Shown: positions 57,505 through 64,000 of the stretch, one piece after another
Position numbering within the stretch: position 1 is the first letter of the stretch
Layout: each line of letters opens with the position of its first letter
Assembly: GCF_024508335.1 (NCBI RefSeq)
Contig: NZ_CP101988.1
Coordinates: forward strand, 2,976,001-3,040,000
Direction of reading: 5' to 3'
From: Cellulomonas chengniuliangii
GTDB lineage: Bacteria > Actinomycetota > Actinomycetes > Actinomycetales > Cellulomonadaceae
DNA length: 64,000 nt
Notes under the pieces: model-generated
Databases searched by the model: none
What the model saw: the letters and a program-made list of their open reading frames with translations, nothing else
Told to the model about the DNA's origin: nothing
Made by a program: the position numbers and the translations under genes

Positions 57505-57631
57505 GGGTGGCCTCCTTATTGCCCACCATGAGACATGCGAGCACTGGGCGCATCCTTCAGGATTCCTGGGAGTTCCCTAAGAATCGGCGCACGGCGGGGC
57601 GCGCGGCCCTCACCAGCGCGGATGCTGTCGC

Positions 57632-59500
57632 TCACGCCAGGGTGCGGCTGACCGCCTCGTCCGCGGCCGCCCCGAGCCGGGCCATCAGGGCCCGACGTCC
57701 GGCGCGGTCGACCCGCACCTCGACCACGCTCACGCCGGGACCGGGCGCGGCCAGGGCGGGCGCCAGGCCGTCGACGTCGGACACCCGGGTGTGGCGGACG
57801 CCGTAGCCCGCGCACAACGCGGACAGGTCGGCGCCGTGCGGTGTGCCGAAGACCCGCTCGAAGGCGTCGGCGTGCTCGGGCGCGCCGTGCTCGAGCGTCG
57901 AGAAGATGGACCCGCCGTCGTCGTTCGCGACCACGATCTGCAGGTCCACCGGCGGCTCGAAGGGCCCGCGCAGCAGGCCGCCGACGTCGTGCAGGAAGGT
58001 GAGGTCGCCGAACAGCGCGCGGACCCGGCGGTGCGGCAGTGCCAGGGCGACGCCGAGCGCGGTGGAGACCAGCCCGTCGATGCCCGCGAGGCCGCGGTTG
58101 GCCAGCACCATGCGCGGCCCGTCCCACGCCGCGACCAGGTCCAGGTCGCGGACGGGGTTGCTCGATCCGACCACCAGCACGTCGTCGCCGTGGGTGGCCC
58201 GGGCCACCTCCCGGGCGAGGGTGGGACCGCTGACCCGCGTCCCGCTGCGGGACGGCGGTGCAGGCGCGTCGAGCACGTCGTCGATGGCGGCGAGCGCCGC
58301 CTTGCCCGCGGCCTGCCACGCGGCCAGCCACCCCGGAGGCCCGCCGTCCGGGTCGGCTCCCGCGCGCATGCGGGCGGGGACGGCGGTGAGCACCTCGGAG
58401 GCGCCGCGCATCGCGTCGGGCCAGTCCCGTCCGGTGGGGGCGATGACCACGACCTCGACGTCGTCCCGGCCGAGCAGCGCCTGGACGGGACGGGTCAGCG
58501 TGGGGCGGCCCAGCACCACGGCCCGGCGCACCGCGCCGCCGAGCGCGGGGTGGGCCAGCAGCAGCCGGTGTGCTGGCACCCCGTTCGCGCTGCCCAGCGC
58601 CCCGGAGGACGGCTCGGCGAGCAACGGCCACCCGTTCGCCTCCGCGACCTCGCGGGCGACAGGGCCGGCCCCGTCCCCGGCGACGACAACCGTCGGCGCA
58701 TCGGCAGCGCGTCGGGCGGCCAGCGCGGGCTCTCCCGCGAGGAAGGGCTCGGCCAGGGCCGCGAAGGGCCCGTCGACGGGGCTCGTGGCTGGCGCCGCGT
58801 GCTCCGCGGCGCGTGCCTCGACCCGGGTGATCCCGTCGGAGCTCGGCTCGGGCCAGCCGGACGACGCCGGCGCCAAGGGCTCGCGGAACGCCAGGTCGAG
58901 GTGGACAGGCCCTGGGTCGGCGCTCCGGGCGCCCAACGCAGCGGCCATCGCGCGCGAGAGCAGGTTCCGCAGGTCCCGGTCCTCGCCGGACCGGCCGACC
59001 GGCGCGGGCACGTCGGCGGTCAGCCGCACGGCGGCGCCGAAGATGCCGACCTGCGCGGTGGTCTGGTTGGCGCCCGTGCCGCGCAGCTCGTGCGGGCGGT
59101 CGGCCGTGAGCAGCACGAGGGGCAGGCCAGCGTGATGTGCCTCGAGGACGGCGGGGTGCAGGTTCGCCACAGCGGTGCCCGACGTGGTGACGACCACCAC
59201 GGGCCGTCGCTCGCCGATCGCCTCGGCGGCCTTGGCCAGGCCCAGCGCGAGGAATCCCGCGGACCGCTCGTCGGTGCGCACGTGCAGCCGGATCGAGGGC
59301 GCGCCCGCCGGGCGCTGCCCGTCGGGCCGGGCGGCGTCGGCGAGGGCGTAGGCGAGCGGCGCGCTGCGGGAGCCCGGCGCCAGCACCGCGTCCCGCACGC
59401 CGAGCGCTGCGAGGGCCTGCACCAGGACACGGGCCGCGGTGGTGGCAGGACCGTCGTGGGCGCCTGCCGGGCGGGGGCCCGCGGCGGATGTGCTCGTCAC
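57632..59500 (-). CDS. menD: MenD, SEPHCHC synthase
   Basis: Thiamine-diphosphate enzyme of 622 residues that joins isochorismate and 2-oxoglutarate in menaquinone synthesis. The catalytic Glu is in VRTDERSAGFLALG, and VLAPGSRSAPLAYAL is the MenD start signature. The ThDP/metal motif is FGDLTFLHDVGG with NDDGGSIF. The GTG at 59500 has TACGGT six bases upstream and no Shine-Dalgarno, so the transcript is probably leaderless. It lies 30 bases after menC on the same strand. Confidence 0.95.
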   Translation of the reverse strand: MTSTSAAGPRPAGAHDGPATTAARVLVQALAALGVRDAVLAPGSRSAPLAYALADAARPDGQRPAGAPSIRLHVRTDERSAGFLALGLAKAAEAIGERRPVVVVTTSGTAVANLHPAVLEAHHAGLPLVLLTADRPHELRGTGANQTTAQVGIFGAAVRLTADVPAPVGRSGEDRDLRNLLSRAMAAALGARSADPGPVHLDLAFREPLAPASSGWPEPSSDGITRVEARAAEHAAPATSPVDGPFAALAEPFLAGEPALAARRAADAPTVVVAGDGAGPVAREVAEANGWPLLAEPSSGALGSANGVPAHRLLLAHPALGGAVRRAVVLGRPTLTRPVQALLGRDDVEVVVIAPTGRDWPDAMRGASEVLTAVPARMRAGADPDGGPPGWLAAWQAAGKAALAAIDDVLDAPAPPSRSGTRVSGPTLAREVARATHGDDVLVVGSSNPVRDLDLVAAWDGPRMVLANRGLAGIDGLVSTALGVALALPHRRVRALFGDLTFLHDVGGLLRGPFEPPVDLQIVVANDDGGSIFSTLEHGAPEHADAFERVFGTPHGADLSALCAGYGVRHTRVSDVDGLAPALAAPGPGVSVVEVRVDRAGRRALMARLGAAADEAVSRTLA

Positions 59501-59506
59501 GGTCCC

Positions 59507-59512
59507 ACCGTA
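59507..59512 (-). promoter_or_regulatory. -10 box of a probably leaderless menD transcript
   Basis: On the minus strand TACGGT is followed by six bases (GGGACC) and the menD GTG. It lies in the 30-base gap after menC. Confidence 0.4.
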
Positions 59513-59530
59513 ACCGCGGAGGCTGCGCGC

Positions 59531-60523
59531 TCAGGCACGGGCCGCCGCCGCCTCGATCGCCTCGATCGCGTCGAGCCGCGCGAGCCAGCGGTCACGCGTC
59601 GGCGCGTCGGCGGCGCTGGCGGCGAGCAGGCCGGGGTCGGCCTCGGGCCGGCTGACCTCGATCTGGCCGTCGCGGGGCAGCAGCGGGCGCCCGGTGACGT
59701 CGGCGGTGAGGAGCTGCGCGGTGGCGAGGCCGCAGGCGTATGGCAGATCGGGCAGCGCGGCCGCGAGCGCGATGCCCGCCGCGAGCCCCACGGAGGTCTC
59801 GAGCGCGGATGACACCACCACGGGGAGCCCCACCTCGGCGGCGAGGTCGAGGCAGGCGCGCACGCCGCCGAGCGGCTGCACCTTGAGCACCACGATGTCC
59901 GCGGCCTCGGCGCGCACCACCGCGAACGGGTCCTCGGCGCGACGGATCGACTCGTCGGCCGCGACCGGGACGTGGGTCGCACGGCGCACCGCCGCCAGTC
60001 CGGGCACGTCGGCGACGGGCTGCTCGGCGTACTCCAGCCCGCCCGCCGCGCGGTCGAGCACCCGGAGCCGGGCGATCGCGGTGTCGACGTCCCAGCCGCC
60101 GTTCGCGTCGACCCGGATGGCGCCGCCGGGCCCGAGGGCGTCGCGCACGGCCTCGAGCCGCTCGACCTCGTCGCGCTCCGACTGCCCTGGCTCGGCCACC
60201 TTCACCTTGGCGGTGCGGCACCCCCCGGAGGCGGTGACGATGCGGTGGGCGGTCTCGCCGTCCACCGCGGGGACGGTCACGTTGACCGGGATCGACGTGC
60301 GGACGGGGGCGGGCCAGCCGACGTCGGCCGCCTCGCGGGCGGCACGCAGCCAGCTCGCCGACTCGGCGGCGTCGTAGTCCCAGAACGGGCTGAGCTCGGC
60401 CCAGCCGGCCGGCCCGCGCCACAGCATGCCCTCGCGCACCGTGATGCGGCGGAACCGGGTGCGCAGCGGGATCGCGTAGACGTGGAGGTCGGCGGGCGGG
60501 GCGGTGGGATCAGGCCGGTGCAC
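59531..60523 (-). CDS. menC: MenC, o-succinylbenzoate synthase
   Basis: Enolase-superfamily dehydratase of 330 residues in menaquinone synthesis. The catalytic Lys pair is in TAKVKVAEPG. Metal ligands are Asp of RVDANGGWD, Glu of YAEQPV and Asp of VAADESIRR. The second base Lys is in VVLKVQPLGG. The GTG at 60523 has GGAGG too close to act as a ribosome site and TAGGCT six bases before the start, so it is probably leaderless. The tetR gene ends nine bases upstream, so read-through from the gdx-tetR promoter is also possible. Confidence 0.94.
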   Translation of the reverse strand: MHRPDPTAPPADLHVYAIPLRTRFRRITVREGMLWRGPAGWAELSPFWDYDAAESASWLRAAREAADVGWPAPVRTSIPVNVTVPAVDGETAHRIVTASGGCRTAKVKVAEPGQSERDEVERLEAVRDALGPGGAIRVDANGGWDVDTAIARLRVLDRAAGGLEYAEQPVADVPGLAAVRRATHVPVAADESIRRAEDPFAVVRAEAADIVVLKVQPLGGVRACLDLAAEVGLPVVVSSALETSVGLAAGIALAAALPDLPYACGLATAQLLTADVTGRPLLPRDGQIEVSRPEADPGLLAASAADAPTRDRWLARLDAIEAIEAAAARA

Positions 60524-60529
60524 GCCTCC

Positions 60530-60535
60530 AGCCTA
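60530..60535 (-). promoter_or_regulatory. -10 box of menC, overlapping the tetR stop codon
   Basis: CCTAGGCTGG contains TAGGCT on the minus strand, followed by GGAGGC and GTG. The first three bases are the tetR TAG stop. The same TAGGCT-N6-GTG layout precedes menB. Confidence 0.5.
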
Positions 60536-61171
60536 GGAGCCGCCGGGCAGCACCTGGGCGAGCAGAGCGGCGGCGCCCGGCCGGACCGGCCGCTGCTCGG
60601 TGAGGGCGGTGACGACCGCGCCGTCCACCACGGCGACCACGAGTGCCGGGCTGATCTCTGCCCCGGCCAGCCGCGCGACCTGGGCGACCACCGCGTCGAG
60701 CTCCGCGCGCCCTGCGGCGATCGCCCGAGCCAGGGCGGGCACGCGACCTGCGCCAAGGAGGTGCTCGTAGTGGGCGCGCACGGCGTCGTCGTCCCCCGGG
60801 GGCAGCACGGCGCTGGCGAGCAGTCGGGCGGCCTGGTCCGCGGGCGCACCCGCGCCGCGCAGGTCCTGGGCGGCCTGAGCGGCTACCGCGCGGGCGTGCT
60901 CGACCCAGGCGGCCACGAGCGCCTGACCCGCGGCCGTCAACAGGTCGTCGAGGCCGGTGAAGTAGTACGTGGTGGCGGACAGCGAGGCGCCGGCCCGCGC
61001 CGCGACGGCTCGGTGGGTGAGCGCCCCGGGACCCTCCTCGCGGACGATCGCGGCCGCCGCCTCGGCCAGCTCGGCGCGGCGACGCTCCCCCTTGGCGGTC
61101 GTCGTGCCCTTGGCGGCGGCGCCGGGGTGGGCGCCGGCCCCGGCCGCGTTCTCGTCGTGGGCGGCGGTCAC
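60533..61171 (-). CDS. TetR-family repressor next to Gdx exporter
   Basis: Transcription factor of 212 residues. After about 28 flexible residues, the TetR helix-turn-helix is LTHRAVAARAGASLSATTYYF at about 51-71, followed by DDLLTAAGQAL. The C-terminal ligand domain is Ala-rich. The GTG at 61171 overlaps the exporter stop (GTGA). Two palindromes upstream of the exporter are the expected binding sites, so it probably represses its own operon. The inducer is unknown; a guanidinium or quaternary-ammonium compound fits the exporter. Confidence 0.9.
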   Translation of the reverse strand: MTAAHDENAAGAGAHPGAAAKGTTTAKGERRRAELAEAAAAIVREEGPGALTHRAVAARAGASLSATTYYFTGLDDLLTAAGQALVAAWVEHARAVAAQAAQDLRGAGAPADQAARLLASAVLPPGDDDAVRAHYEHLLGAGRVPALARAIAAGRAELDAVVAQVARLAGAEISPALVVAVVDGAVVTALTEQRPVRPGAAALLAQVLPGGS

Positions 61172-61494
61172 GCGTGCTCCGCGCCGGACAGGTTGAGCCC
61201 GACCACGCCCGCGACGATCAGCACGAGGGAGACGATCTTGAGCACCGAGACCGTCTCGCCGAAGATCACGATCCCGAGCACGGCGGTGCCCACCGCCCCG
61301 ATGCCCACCCAGACGCCGTACGCGACGCCCACCGGCAGCGTGCGCAGCGACCAGCTCAGGCCGGCGAAGGACAGCACGGCGAGCACCACGAAGGCGACGC
61401 TGGGCCACAGGCGCGAGAACCCGTCGGACGCCTTGAGGCTCAGCGCCCAGCCGGTCTCGAGGAGCCCGGACAGGACGAGGACGATCCAGGCCAT
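61168..61494 (-). CDS. gdx: Small multidrug resistance family exporter, Gdx/SugE type
   Basis: Four-helix dual-topology transporter of 108 residues. It resembles Gdx/SugE, the proton-coupled guanidinium exporter, rather than EmrE: WIVLVLSGLLETGWALSLK with the central Glu, DGFSRLWPS, LPVGVAYGVWVGIGAVGTAVLGI and FGET near the last helix. The ATG at 61494 follows GGAGACC; a longer frame would run through the operators. It is translationally coupled to tetR. No guanidine riboswitch was seen upstream; palindromic operators take its place. Confidence 0.9.
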   Translation of the reverse strand: MAWIVLVLSGLLETGWALSLKASDGFSRLWPSVAFVVLAVLSFAGLSWSLRTLPVGVAYGVWVGIGAVGTAVLGIVIFGETVSVLKIVSLVLIVAGVVGLNLSGAEHA

Positions 61495-61511
61495 GGGCCG
61501 GTCTCCATTCT

Positions 61512-61549
61512 GGTACGCACGTACCGCTCTGGTTTGGTACGACCGTACC
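61512..61549. promoter_or_regulatory. Two TetR-type operators between gdx and menB
   Basis: GGTACGCACGTACC (61512-61525) and GGTACGACCGTACC (61536-61549) share perfect arms GGTACG/CGTACC around two bases. Centres are 24 bp apart. The second extends to TGGTACG/CGTACCA and covers the expected -35 of the divergent menB promoter. Confidence 0.8.
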
Positions 61550-61564
61550 ACTCGTCTGCTGACC

Positions 61565-61570
61565 TAGGCT
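61565..61570 (+). promoter_or_regulatory. -10 box of a probably leaderless menB transcript
   Basis: CCTAGGCTGG contains TAGGCT, then GGCCCC and the GTG at 61577. The matching site at menC has the same ten bases. Confidence 0.5.
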
Positions 61571-61576
61571 GGCCCC

Positions 61577-62542
61577 GTGAGCGACCTCCCCGCACAGGTG
61601 TCCCAGACCTTCGACCCGACGCGCTGGCGCGCAGTCGCCGGCTTCGAGGACCTCACCGACCTCACGTACCACCGAGGCGTCGAGCGCGGCGCCGGGCCGG
61701 ACGGCCCCACCGAGCGGGACCTGCCCGTGGTGCGGGTCGCCTTCGACCGCCCCGAGGTACGCAACGCGTTCCGCCCGCACACCGTGGACGAGCTCTACCG
61801 CGTGCTCGACCACGCGCGCATGAGCTCCGACGTGGGCACTGTGCTGCTCACCGGCAACGGCCCCAGCCCCAAGGACGGCGGCTGGGCCTTCTGCTCGGGC
61901 GGCGACCAGCGCATCCGCGGGCGGGACGGCTACCGGTACACCTCGGACACCGCCGAGGAGCACGCCGACGCGATCGACCCCGCCCGCGCGGGCAGGCTCC
62001 ACATCCTCGAGGTCCAGCGGCTCATCCGGACCATGCCCAAGGTCGTCGTGGCCGTGGTGGGCGGCTGGGCGGCGGGCGGCGGGCACTCGCTGCACGTCGT
62101 CGCCGACCTGACGATCGCCTCGCGCCAGCACGCGCGATTCATGCAGACCGACGCCAATGTCGGCTCGTTCGACGGGGGCTACGGCTCAGCGCTTCTCGCC
62201 CGCCAGGTGGGGCAGAAGCGCGCCCGGGAGATCTTCTTCCTCGCCCGCGAGTACTCCGCCGAGCAGGCCCTCGCGTGGGGCGCGGTCAACGACGTCGTCG
62301 ACCACGACCAGCTCGAGGACGCGGCGCTCGAGTACGCGCGCATCATCGCGACCAAGTCCCCGCAGGCCATCCGAATGCTGAAGTTCGCCTTCAACCTGGC
62401 CGACGACGGACTGGCCGGGCAGCAGGTCTTCGCCGGGGAGGCCACGCGCCTGGCGTACATGACGGACGAGGCCGTCGAGGGCCGGGACGCGTTCCTGCAG
62501 CGCAGGGACCCGGACTGGTCCGGCTTCCCCTACGCCTACTGA
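61577..62542 (+). CDS. menB: MenB, 1,4-dihydroxy-2-naphthoyl-CoA synthase
   Basis: Crotonase-fold enzyme of 321 residues that closes the naphthoquinone ring. The oxyanion region is GWAAGGGHSLHVVADLTIAS. The active site QTDANVGSFDGGYGS has Asp192 where bicarbonate-dependent (type I) enzymes have Gly, so this is the bicarbonate-independent type II, as in mycobacteria. GQKRAREIFFLAREYSAEQA also matches. The GTG start has no Shine-Dalgarno and is probably leaderless. It is divergent from the gdx-tetR operon and separated from menC by it. It converges on a 52-residue gene with 4 bases between. Confidence 0.96.
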   Translation: MSDLPAQVSQTFDPTRWRAVAGFEDLTDLTYHRGVERGAGPDGPTERDLPVVRVAFDRPEVRNAFRPHTVDELYRVLDHARMSSDVGTVLLTGNGPSPKDGGWAFCSGGDQRIRGRDGYRYTSDTAEEHADAIDPARAGRLHILEVQRLIRTMPKVVVAVVGGWAAGGGHSLHVVADLTIASRQHARFMQTDANVGSFDGGYGSALLARQVGQKRAREIFFLAREYSAEQALAWGAVNDVVDHDQLEDAALEYARIIATKSPQAIRMLKFAFNLADDGLAGQQVFAGEATRLAYMTDEAVEGRDAFLQRRDPDWSGFPYAY

Positions 62543-62546
62543 CCTG

Positions 62547-62705
62547 TCAGCGCTCGGCGAAGACCCAGGACGCGACGTCCAGCAGCTGGTTGACGACCAG
62601 GGCGCCGCCCAGGATCAACGCGAGAAGGATGGCGCCGGACAGGAGCACCGCCGCGACACCGTGGCCGTCGTGCTCGATCACCTCGTGCGAGTCAAGAGTT
62701 GTCAT
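62547..62705 (-). CDS. Small single-helix membrane protein, unknown function
   Basis: A 52-residue protein with a short polar N-terminus (DSHEVIEHDGHG) and a hydrophobic region (GVAAVLLSGAILLALILGG and onward). No family was recognised. The ATG at 62705 has no ribosome site; CAGGCT lies six bases upstream, one base from the TAGGCT of menB and menC, so a leaderless transcript is possible. It converges on menB. Confidence 0.6.
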   Translation of the reverse strand: MTTLDSHEVIEHDGHGVAAVLLSGAILLALILGGALVVNQLLDVASWVFAER

Positions 62706-62899
62706 GCGACCAGCCTGGTCGCGCGGCCGCCGCGCCACATCGGCCCACCGGTCGAGCCGCGGGCCCCAGCCGTCCACCCCGCCGGGGGCGCTCCCGTCCG
62801 CCCGGGGGCGCAGTCGCCCGCGCCCGGCCTCCACCCTGGGCAGGACAAGGGACGAGCACGCGCGCGGCCAGGCGGCCGCTGACGCCCGGGCGGTCCCGC

Positions 62900-63982
62900 T
62901 CAGCTGATGGTGAGCGAGCCCTTCCCGGCGGGCACGAGCTCCACCCAGGTGTTGCCGGGGGCCAGCGTGACGGACGAGCCGTCGGCGCCGAGCAGCCGCA
63001 GCGGGGCGTCGGGGGCGTCCTTCTGCCACCTCGCCGCGAGGGTCTTGCCGCCCGTCGCCACCACCGCGTCCCCCGACCCCACCAGCGAGTAGGTCGGCAC
63101 CGCGGCGCCGCCCTGGGCGCCGTACGGCGTGTCCGGGTGCTCGGCCGTGATCGCGACGACGTTGACCGCGGAGAGCCGGGCGCCGTTCGCCGCGCTCGCG
63201 GGCTTCGCGCCCTCGGACCGGAGCCACGCCGAGCCGTCCCACGTCCAGCTCGGGCTTGAAGCGGGCGAGAGCCGGAACGCGAGCGTCGTGGCCGGGGCGC
63301 CCGCGACGACGGCCGAGGCGCGCTCCATGCTCCGGGCGAAGTCGAACTGCTCCTGAGGGGCCGCCTGGTGCGCGCCGTCGACCTGCTCCCAGAACGTCTG
63401 CGGGCTGCCGTACACGTTGTGCGGCGCGGACCGGCCGCTCACCCGGTACATGCCCGCGACGCCCCGGTCGTGGCTCAGCGACTGCACGCCACTGGCCACG
63501 ACCTCCTCGAGGATGCCGGGCTGGCCCCCCGAGTACGCGAGCAGCCCGCGCAGCGGCGCCACGATCAGCGGGTCCATCGGGCGCACCGAGCGGATCGGCC
63601 CGACCTCGTCCGGGGTCTGCGAGTGGAAGACCGCGACGAACCTCGACACGTCGAACTCGACGATGGTCTCCCAGACCACGTCCGCCTGGTCGAGCCCGGC
63701 CTGCGGGCGCGCGACGGCGGTGTTCTCCACCTTGACCGCGAGGGCCGGCCGGGCCGCGGGCTCGCCTGCCACGCCGGTGAGCGGCCACGTGGCCGGGACC
63801 ACCGGAGCGGGGGCGGCCGCCTTCGCGGCGTCGATCGCCGGGGCGACGGACTCCGTGGCACGCACCTCCGGCGGCCCCGCGGGAGAGCCGCAGGCCGCCA
63901 GCAGGAGCACCGCGGCGACGCCCAGGCCCCAACGACGGGACGCGCCCGCGGCGAGGGGCCGCCGGTCACCGCCCGTCGTCAC
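62900..63982 (-). CDS. DUF3048-family lipoprotein
   Basis: Predicted secreted lipoprotein of 360 residues. The signal ends in LLLAACGS with Cys31 as anchor. The body matches the DUF3048 (YerB-like) family: RPALAVKVENTAVARPQAGLDQADVVWETIVEFDVSRFVAVFHSQ, then GPIRSVRPMDPLIVAPL. The family function is not established; a cell-envelope role is often supposed. The GTG at 63982 is 18 bases from the window end, so its promoter is not fully visible. The 194 bases between it and the 52-residue gene hold no recognisable element. Confidence 0.88.
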   Translation of the reverse strand: MTTGGDRRPLAAGASRRWGLGVAAVLLLAACGSPAGPPEVRATESVAPAIDAAKAAAPAPVVPATWPLTGVAGEPAARPALAVKVENTAVARPQAGLDQADVVWETIVEFDVSRFVAVFHSQTPDEVGPIRSVRPMDPLIVAPLRGLLAYSGGQPGILEEVVASGVQSLSHDRGVAGMYRVSGRSAPHNVYGSPQTFWEQVDGAHQAAPQEQFDFARSMERASAVVAGAPATTLAFRLSPASSPSWTWDGSAWLRSEGAKPASAANGARLSAVNVVAITAEHPDTPYGAQGGAAVPTYSLVGSGDAVVATGGKTLAARWQKDAPDAPLRLLGADGSSVTLAPGNTWVELVPAGKGSLTIS

Positions 63983-64000
63983 CGACGTCGTGCGTGCCGC

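Overview
The window is very GC-rich DNA with frequent GTG starts, ATGA/GTGA stop-start overlaps and actinobacterial gene families: an ESX-type (type VII) secretion locus, a complete 14-subunit nuo operon and menaquinone rather than ubiquinone biosynthesis. It looks like a high-GC actinomycete, probably Micrococcales and possibly Cellulomonadaceae. The genus is inferred from gene content and was not checked against any database. No rRNA, tRNA, insertion sequence, phage or CRISPR was seen. No gene-free stretch exceeds 300 bases. The longest is 21294-21582 (289 bases), between two divergent ESX operons.

Layout. 1-4.8 kb: a truncated flavin amine oxidase, HtpX, and a polar amino-acid ABC transporter operon. 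4.9-14.5 kb: one 2580-residue secreted repeat protein ending in an LAXTG class-E sortase signal, preceded on the same strand by a LuxR/TPR regulator. 14.6-17.3 kb: FprA-type ferredoxin-NADP reductase and the RarD permease. 17.3-34.6 kb: the ESX locus. It holds mycosin-EccB-EccD on one strand; two WXG100 proteins, a small helical protein, a second mycosin and a Gly-rich putative substrate on the other; then a frameshifted zinc-ribbon/RDD/FHA gene, a second EccD-like protein, a three-ATPase EccC, a PP2C phosphatase and an intact zinc-ribbon/RDD/FHA paralog. 34.6-52.1 kb: polyprenyl diphosphate synthase and nuoN to nuoA, all on the minus strand and mostly translationally coupled. 52.2-62.5 kb: menaquinone genes (MenJ-like reductase, MenG, MenF, MenD, MenC, MenB) interrupted by an HtrA-type protease and by a Gdx/SugE guanidinium-type exporter with its TetR regulator. 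62.5-64 kb: a 52-residue membrane protein and a DUF3048 lipoprotein.

How the genes fit together. The polyprenyl synthase makes the isoprenoid tail, MenF/D/C/B make the naphthoquinone head, and MenG and MenJ finish menaquinone, which complex I (Nuo) then reduces. MenE, MenA and MenH are not in the window. The ESX genes would build a membrane channel (EccB, EccC and two EccD-like proteins) that exports the WXG100 pair, with two membrane-anchored mycosins. FHA and PP2C proteins suggest phospho-threonine control, but no kinase lies here.

Most notable are the unusual ESX composition (two EccD, two mycosins, no EccE seen), a stable tandem hairpin after the WXG100 pair, a shared leaderless-promoter layout on several men genes, twin TetR operators that also overlap the menB promoter, a perfect CRP-type box in front of menJ and a DosR-like box in front of nuo.
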